A DNA stretch of 64,000 bases, taken from the NCBI GenBank assembly GCA_005116745.1, contig SWDS01000006.1:268935-332934 (forward strand). Direction: 5' to 3'. The notes beneath the pieces are model-generated. The model had not been told where the DNA came from. It did not search any database and worked only from the letters and a program-made list of their open reading frames with translations. Shown piece after piece: positions 59,108-64,000 of this stretch (within the stretch, counting starts at the first letter, position 1; each line of letters opens with the position of its first letter). Both the position numbers and the translations under genes were made by a program. The DNA comes from Nitrospira sp. (GTDB lineage Bacteria; Nitrospirota; Nitrospiria; Nitrospirales; Nitrospiraceae).

Positions 59108-60320
59108 GTCTTTGCTGGTGAGATCAGTCGGCGGCGAGCGACTGACTCAGTTGCTTCTACTGTCCTGCATTGCCATCTTAATTTCTGGTTGCCTTTCCAC
59201 GGCGGCTGCCGAATCGGATCAGAGCCGTCATCGTCTTCGAGATCTTGGCATCGGCATCGGGTCTTATCAGCCAGGCCCTCTGAATGCCATTACCGACGTG
59301 GCCGGCGTGAAAGTCGGTCACACGACCCTCATCCAAGGCGACGGGCCGCTCAAGCCAGGTCAGGGTCCAGTCCGTACCGGCGTGACGGTCGTGATTCCAC
59401 GCGACGATGTGTGGCACAAGAAGGTGGCTGCCGGTTCCTTCGTCCTCAACGGCACGGGTGAAATGACCGGCCTCTCCTGGGTGGCGGAGTCGGGCTTTCT
59501 GGAGTATCCCATTGCACTCACGAATACGCTCAACATCCCGCGCGTGGCCAACGGTGTCATGAGCTGGATGATCAAACAATATCCGGCGATCGGCATCGAA
59601 GACGACACGCTCACGCCGGTGGTTGCCGAATGTGACGATGGACGATTGAACGATATCCAGGGCCGCCATGTGTCCGAGCAGGATGTCATCGCTGCGCTCG
59701 ACGGGGCCAGCGGCGGTCCGGTGCAAGAGGGCACCGTCGGGGCCGGCACCGGGATGGTGTCCTATGGATTCAAGGGCGGCATCGGCACCTCGTCAAGAAA
59801 ACTGTCCGAGAAAGAAGGCGGCTATACGATCGGTGTCTTGGTCAATGCGAACCATGGCCGCAGGCCGGAACTCCTCATCGCGGGTGTGCCGGTGGGCAAA
59901 CTCTATGAGCCGCCGCCACAGATGTCTGATGTCCTCTCTCCGGGCCAGAGCGAAGGCTCCATCATCGTCATCATCGCCACCGATGCGCCACTCGACAGTC
60001 GACAACTCACACGACTCGCGAAGCGCGCCGCGCTGGGCCTTGCCCGCACCGGTTCCACCGCCCGGCACAGTAGCGGCGACTTCATGCTCGCCTTTTCAAC
60101 GGCGAACGTCATTCCTCACTATCCAGCAGAATCCACATACCAGCTGACCCATCTCGCCGACACCCATCTGAATCCGCTCATCTCAGCGACAGTGGAGGCC
60201 ACCGAAGAAGCGATCCTCAATGCCCTCACCATGGCCACCACCGTCACAGGCCGTGATGGGCATCGGATTGAGGCCATCGACCTGGGCCGCCTCCACACAC
60301 TCCTGTCCGGTTCGCGATGA
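59097..60320 (+). CDS. P1 family (DmpA-type) aminopeptidase, predicted lipoprotein
   Basis: The 407-residue protein is a member of the P1 family, which cleaves itself to expose a catalytic Ser or Thr. The conserved block GAGTGMVSYGFKGGIGTSSR (about residues 215-235) includes the GTS self-cleavage site. The N-terminus has a hydrophobic stretch and lipobox-like ISGC (about residues 30-33), so it may be lipid-anchored, unusual for the family. ATG 59097 is chosen over a longer upstream frame because the signal starts here. It overlaps the preceding gene. Confidence 0.87.
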   Translation: MRYKSLLVRSVGGERLTQLLLLSCIAILISGCLSTAAAESDQSRHRLRDLGIGIGSYQPGPLNAITDVAGVKVGHTTLIQGDGPLKPGQGPVRTGVTVVIPRDDVWHKKVAAGSFVLNGTGEMTGLSWVAESGFLEYPIALTNTLNIPRVANGVMSWMIKQYPAIGIEDDTLTPVVAECDDGRLNDIQGRHVSEQDVIAALDGASGGPVQEGTVGAGTGMVSYGFKGGIGTSSRKLSEKEGGYTIGVLVNANHGRRPELLIAGVPVGKLYEPPPQMSDVLSPGQSEGSIIVIIATDAPLDSRQLTRLAKRAALGLARTGSTARHSSGDFMLAFSTANVIPHYPAESTYQLTHLADTHLNPLISATVEATEEAILNALTMATTVTGRDGHRIEAIDLGRLHTLLSGSR

Positions 60321-60422
60321 AACTGATCCACTAAATTTCTGAGCGTGTGTTGTGAGGTGAACCAAGCTTGCAAATGTGGCGACTCCCTCGCTATCCTGCC
60401 AGAGTTAACCCGGAGGAATGGT

Positions 60423-60650
60423 ATGGCCGACTATCAGATCGGCGGCGGACTCCAGCTGCTGACGGCGGTACAAAAAACAGAAGCCTTTGCCGAGTTCCTC
60501 AAGGAGCGGATGGTGCACGCGTTGGAAACCGAGGACCCGACCGAACTGCACTACCTCCTGGCACAAGTCGACGACTACCACTCGTATCTCTGGCGATATT
60601 ATAAAAAGCTCGCGCAGACCCGATCCCAGCGCATGGATCCGGGAGTCTGA
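60423..60650 (+). CDS. small conserved-looking helical protein
   Basis: The 75-residue protein (starts MADYQIGGGLQLLTAVQKTE) is helical and acidic in the middle (LETEDPTELHYLLAQVDDYH). I do not recognise it. GGAGG lies six bases ahead of ATG 60423, so it is real. It sits between the peptidase and FIST genes. Confidence 0.7.
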   Translation: MADYQIGGGLQLLTAVQKTEAFAEFLKERMVHALETEDPTELHYLLAQVDDYHSYLWRYYKKLAQTRSQRMDPGV

Positions 60651-60677
60651 TCGCTAGCCGTTTACTCACGCCTACGC

Positions 60678-61886
60678 ATGCCTGGTTTATCGTCATCTGC
60701 CCCACAGAACACGGCCTTCCGTTTTGCCAACGCCCTGGCACAAACGGGCGATACGGAAGCCGCTGCCCGGGATCTTGCCGATGCGATTCAGACGCAGCTT
60801 GGTGGTACGCCGATTGATCTCGTCTGTGTATTCTTTTCAGCCCATCATGCGGCGCGAGCTGAGGTGTTGGCGAGTATGCTGACCGAGCAGCTGTGTCCTC
60901 GATTGCTCATCGGGTGCAGTGGAGAGGGTGTGATTTCAGGAGCCGAGGAATTGGAAACGGCTCCGGCCGTGACCGTATGGGCGGCGGTGCTTCCAGGCGT
61001 TGGGCTGGACGCCTTTCAGTCAGCATTTTCACCCACGCAGGACCAGTTCCAACTCTCCGGATGGCCTCCGCCAGGGGCGGGGGATACGCCCATTCTGTTA
61101 TTCGCCGATCCCTTCACGACTCCCGTTCAAGAAGTCCTTGGCCTCATCGATGAGCGATACCCTGGAGCCAAAGTCATTGGAGGACTCGCTGGGGGTGGAC
61201 ACGAGGCCGGCATGAATCGACTGATTCTCCATGAGCAGGTTCTCGATGGTGGGTTGGTCGGTGTCCGCCTGTCTGGACCGATTGACGTTCGCCCCATCAT
61301 CTCCCAGGGATGTCGTCTAGTCGGCGAACGGTTTGTGGTCACGAAGTCGGATGGCAATCTCATCCATGAGCTTGGGGGGACACCAGCACTCGAACGCTTA
61401 CAAACCGTGTTCGAAACGTTGAAGGAGGAAGACCGGGGCCGGGCCCATCGAGCCCTCCATCTCGGCATCGTGATCGATGAGCATCGGAACCGATTCGAGC
61501 GCGGCGATTTTCTCATTCGAAACCTCTTGGGGGCCGACCAAACGAGTGGGGCGATTGCGGTTGGAGAGGTGGTGCAAGAAGGACAAACGGTGCAGTTTCA
61601 TCTGCGCGACGCGGAATCAGCCACGGAAGACTTGAACGTCCTGTTGGCGACCGATCGAGCCGGTCATCGGCATCCTGCTCTTGGCGCGCTCATGTTCAGC
61701 TGTTGTGGCCGAGGTCGGGGGCTGTTCGGCAGACCTCATCACGATGCCGCCGCCGCGACCGACCGACTGGGACCGATTCCGATCGCGGGGTTCTTCGCAC
61801 AAGGTGAGATCGGTCCTATTGGAAACCGCAACTTCTTGCATGGCTACACGGCCAGTCTGGCGCTCTTTGCCGAACGAGATTCGTAG
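60678..61886 (+). CDS. FIST N-/C-domain sensory protein
   Basis: The 402-residue protein is a FIST protein: the N-terminal module has VFFSAHHAARAEVLASMLTE and PRLLIGCSGEGVISGAEE, and the C-terminal module includes GDFLIRNLLGADQTSGAIAV, GALMFSCCGRGRGLFGRPHH and PIAGFFAQGEIGPIGNRNFL. FIST domains are small-ligand sensors usually fused to signalling domains; here no partner domain is present. The ligand is unknown. The next gene is an FKBP isomerase, which does not clarify the function. Confidence 0.9.
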   Translation: MPGLSSSAPQNTAFRFANALAQTGDTEAAARDLADAIQTQLGGTPIDLVCVFFSAHHAARAEVLASMLTEQLCPRLLIGCSGEGVISGAEELETAPAVTVWAAVLPGVGLDAFQSAFSPTQDQFQLSGWPPPGAGDTPILLFADPFTTPVQEVLGLIDERYPGAKVIGGLAGGGHEAGMNRLILHEQVLDGGLVGVRLSGPIDVRPIISQGCRLVGERFVVTKSDGNLIHELGGTPALERLQTVFETLKEEDRGRAHRALHLGIVIDEHRNRFERGDFLIRNLLGADQTSGAIAVGEVVQEGQTVQFHLRDAESATEDLNVLLATDRAGHRHPALGALMFSCCGRGRGLFGRPHHDAAAATDRLGPIPIAGFFAQGEIGPIGNRNFLHGYTASLALFAERDS

Positions 61887-61949
61887 CCAAACTCCAGTTG
61901 ACCGAACAATCTCTCCCATGCCATACAGATAAGACGAAGGAGACGCGCT

Positions 61950-62393
61950 ATGAAATTTCTATCAATCTCATCAATGGTCATGTTGTTAGTTCTGACATCG
62001 ATATTAGGAGGAGAACGCATTATGGCAGCGAGCGAAAAGGGGTCAAACGCGCAGGACATTACGACATCGTCCGGGCTCAACTACGTGGATCAGGTGGTCG
62101 GATCCGGAGACGTGGCCGTGTCTGGCAAGACGGTGAGCGTCCACTATACGGGGTGGCTGGAAAACGGTAAGAAGTTCGATAGCTCCGTCGATCGTGGACA
62201 GCCATTTTCATTTCCTCTCGGCGCTGGGCGTGTCATTAAGGGCTGGGACGAAGGGGTGCAGGGGATGAAGGTGGGAGGCAAGCGCAAACTTACCATCCCA
62301 TCCAATTTAGGCTATGGACCACAAGGTGCCGGTGGTGTCATCCCACCGAATGCCACGCTGATTTTCGACGTCGAATTGCTCGGGGTGCGATAG
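61950..62393 (+). CDS. exported FKBP-type peptidyl-prolyl isomerase
   Basis: The 147-residue protein has an N-terminal hydrophobic signal ([16 protein letters not shown]) and an FKBP domain with [32 protein letters not shown] and [20 protein letters not shown]. The ligand-binding residues (Tyr, Trp, Asp, Phe and Ile/Tyr) are in place. It should assist folding in the periplasm. It is followed by gcvT after seven bases. Confidence 0.93.
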   Translation: MKFLSISSMVMLLVLTSILGGERIMAASEKGSNAQDITTSSGLNYVDQVVGSGDVAVSGKTVSVHYTGWLENGKKFDSSVDRGQPFSFPLGAGRVIKGWDEGVQGMKVGGKRKLTIPSNLGYGPQGAGGVIPPNATLIFDVELLGVR

Positions 62394-62400
62394 CCCGATC

Positions 62401-63513
62401 ATGCAGCAGACACCGCTCATCGCACAACATCGCGCCGCCGGGGCCAAGCTGGTCGACTTTGCCGGCTGGGAAATGCCCATCCAGTACAGTGGCGTGTTGG
62501 ATGAGTATCACACGGTTCGGAGCAAGGCCGGCCTCTTCGATGTCAGCCACATGGGACGCATTGTCGTCACCGGCTCCGGCGCGGAGTCGTTCATCCAGCG
62601 CATGACGACCAATGATCTCGCAGCGTTGCGGCCTATGCAGGCGCAGTACTCGATGGTCTGTAACGAGCAGGGCGGCATCAAGGACGATATCTTCGTCTAT
62701 CGGTTAGCGAGGGCCGGGGAATTTCTGTTGTGTGTGAATGCGTCCAATCGAGAGAAGATTGTCTCGTGGCTGACGGAGCACAGCCGGGAGGATTCTGACT
62801 GTCAGGTCTCCGACCGTTCAGCGGAGATCGCGCAAATCGCCCTGCAGGGACAAGCGGCGCGAGCGATCGTCGCAGCGGTTGGATTGCCACAGTTGGAGCA
62901 GCTCAAGCTTAGAGAATCCATAATGGCGCGAGTCGCGGATGTGGAGTGCCTGATTGCACGAACGGGCTATACCGGAGAATTCGGCTACGAGTTCTATGTC
63001 TACGGACCAGCCGGCCCCGTCTGGGACAAGCTGTTGGACACGGGCCAGTCGTTCGGGTTGAAACCGGCGGGACTCGGGGCACGGGATCTCCTGCGTCTGG
63101 AGATGGGCTATCTGCTCTACGGCAACGATATCGATGAACGCACGACACCGATCGAGGCCAGCGCGGAATGGGCTGTGCGCTTCGAGAAGGGAGACTTTAT
63201 CGGCAAGCCTGTGTTGCTGACACAGAAGCAAGCGGGTGTGTCTCGCCGATTCGTGCGCTTTGAGTTACTCGAAAAAGCTGTTCCGCGCCATGGGTTCACC
63301 ATCCTCTCGTCTTCGTCGCCGCAGTCGCCCATTGGAGAAGTGACCAGCGGCAATCTTTCTCCCCTTCTTCAGAAAGGGATCGGTTTGGGTTATGTGTCCA
63401 CGAAGTATAGTGACGTTGGAACGGACCTCTGTATCGACATTCGAGGAAAAGCGGTTCCAGCCAAGGTGGTGAAGGCGGCATTCTATAAAAAATCGGTGAG
63501 GCGTGAAGGGTAA
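62401..63513 (+). CDS. gcvT: aminomethyltransferase (glycine cleavage system T protein)
   Basis: GcvT transfers the aminomethyl carbon from the H protein to tetrahydrofolate in glycine cleavage. The 370-residue protein has the family N-terminus (QTPLIAQHRAAGAKLVDFAG) and LFDVSHMGRIVVTG, plus the folate-binding RTGYTGEFGYEFY and the catalytic Asp in GARDLLRLEMGYLLYGNDID. The length is normal. No gcvH, gcvP or glycine riboswitch is found in this window, so the other subunits are elsewhere. A Nudix gene follows. Confidence 0.94.
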   Translation: MQQTPLIAQHRAAGAKLVDFAGWEMPIQYSGVLDEYHTVRSKAGLFDVSHMGRIVVTGSGAESFIQRMTTNDLAALRPMQAQYSMVCNEQGGIKDDIFVYRLARAGEFLLCVNASNREKIVSWLTEHSREDSDCQVSDRSAEIAQIALQGQAARAIVAAVGLPQLEQLKLRESIMARVADVECLIARTGYTGEFGYEFYVYGPAGPVWDKLLDTGQSFGLKPAGLGARDLLRLEMGYLLYGNDIDERTTPIEASAEWAVRFEKGDFIGKPVLLTQKQAGVSRRFVRFELLEKAVPRHGFTILSSSSPQSPIGEVTSGNLSPLLQKGIGLGYVSTKYSDVGTDLCIDIRGKAVPAKVVKAAFYKKSVRREG

Positions 63514-63543
63514 GGGGTGAGAAGCGAAGGAGAGTGGTCTTCT

Positions 63544-64000
63544 GTGACGAGAAACATCTATACCGGCAAAGTTGTGACGCTGAATGTCGACACCGTGAAA
63601 TTACCGAATGGCGTGACGATTGATCTCGAGACCATCCGCCATCCAGGGGCCGCTGCAGTTGTGCCCATGAAAGACGATGGCACGGTGGTGTTGGTTCGGC
63701 AGTTCCGTCATGCGGCCGGGGGATTCATTTATGAAATTCCAGCGGGAAAACTTTCTCCTGGTGAAGACCCATTGCATTGTGCGGCACGCGAGCTGGAAGA
63801 AGAAGTCGGCTATCGCGCGTCTTCGTTTGAACTGCTCTCCAGCATCTTTACCGCACCGGGATTCGCGGATGAAGTGATCCACGTCTACAAGGCGACCGGA
63901 TTGATACAAGGCAGGCAGCAACTGGATCACGACGAAGTCTTGGAGATTGTCGAGATGCCGCTGACCGCTGCGATGGAAAGAATCGTAGATGGGACGATTC
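63544..64000 (+). CDS. Nudix hydrolase, ADP-ribose pyrophosphatase type (3' end outside window)
   Basis: The frame is open to the right edge (152 residues so far). The Nudix box G-x5-E-x7-RELEEEVG reads GKLSPGEDPLHCAARELEEEV, as far as limits on length allow, with the metal-binding Glu residues intact. The substrate is probably ADP-ribose or another NDP-sugar. GTG 63544 is the working start; an in-frame GTG at 63517 is also possible. The gene lies downstream of gcvT. Confidence 0.88.
   Translation, partial: MTRNIYTGKVVTLNVDTVKLPNGVTIDLETIRHPGAAAVVPMKDDGTVVLVRQFRHAAGGFIYEIPAGKLSPGEDPLHCAARELEEEVGYRASSFELLSSIFTAPGFADEVIHVYKATGLIQGRQQLDHDEVLEIVEMPLTAAMERIVDGTI

Noticed and set aside
62394-62400. 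glycine riboswitch upstream of gcvT
   Set aside because: Only six bases separate gcvT from the FKBP gene, and no aptamer-like sequence was found nearby.
1-64000. CRISPR array
   Set aside because: No regularly spaced direct repeats were seen. The repeats present are RHS repeats and isolated REP-type copies.

Overview
The window looks like a chromosomal piece of a Nitrospira-type nitrite-oxidising bacterium. The strongest evidence is a complete nxrA-nxrB pair (46176-50991). NxrA has a twin-arginine export signal, as in the periplasmic nitrite oxidoreductase of Nitrospira. An alginate-export-type porin, RHS proteins with an IPT/TIG segment and several REP-like repeats fit the same group. Species cannot be named from the sequence alone.

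Layout. (a) 1-13207, almost all on the minus strand: an outer-membrane porin cut by the window edge, two TatA-type proteins, mnmA, two bactofilins, and the classical origin-proximal block parB-parA-(parS)-rsmG-mnmG-mnmE-yidC-yidD-rnpA-rpmH. dnaA is not present. (b) 13679-16746: a lipoprotein, two L,D-transpeptidases and a third protein that resembles their fold but lacks the catalytic motif. (c) 16747-23690: an accessory island with two truncated RHS genes, REP-like repeats, a short inverted-repeat element, a relic of a REP-associated transposase, a type II restriction-modification pair and a HicB-HicA toxin-antitoxin pair whose toxin gene is only 59 codons. (d) 23691-31018: pgi-pgl-glk-rpiA, tightly coupled sugar-phosphate genes, followed by an M1 aminopeptidase and a VOC protein. 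(e) 31193-45427: a membrane protein, an IS110 relic, a zinc-ribbon/PilZ protein, an ABC exporter divergent from a TesA-like esterase, a SWIM-domain protein, a ChaN-type lipoprotein, a methyltransferase-like protein, and a MoxR-DUF58-transglutaminase operon. (f) tRNA-Gly(GCC) and an AT-rich ~580 bp region that carries a near-perfect -24/-12 (sigma-54) promoter in front of nxrAB. (g) 51273-64000: a complete ISNCY-type insertion sequence, small hypothetical genes, Trm112-like protein, DUF502 and GNAT proteins, twin SmpA-like lipoproteins, a LOG protein coupled to a beta-CASP ribonuclease and a P1 peptidase, a FIST protein, an FKBP isomerase, gcvT, and a Nudix hydrolase cut by the right edge.

How it works together. 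NxrAB feeds electrons from nitrite to respiration; its Tat signal ties it to Tat export, and TatA-type subunits are encoded 44 kb away in this window. The sugar-phosphate operon serves storage-sugar use and the pentose phosphate pathway. The envelope is served by YidC/YidD, L,D-transpeptidases, bactofilins and lipoproteins. The most noteworthy observations are the predicted sigma-54 control of nxrAB with upstream GTAACGAA repeats, bactofilins beside parAB-parS, the non-catalytic L,D-transpeptidase-like protein, and the repeat-rich island with its restriction-modification and HicBA systems. No CRISPR array or rRNA was seen.
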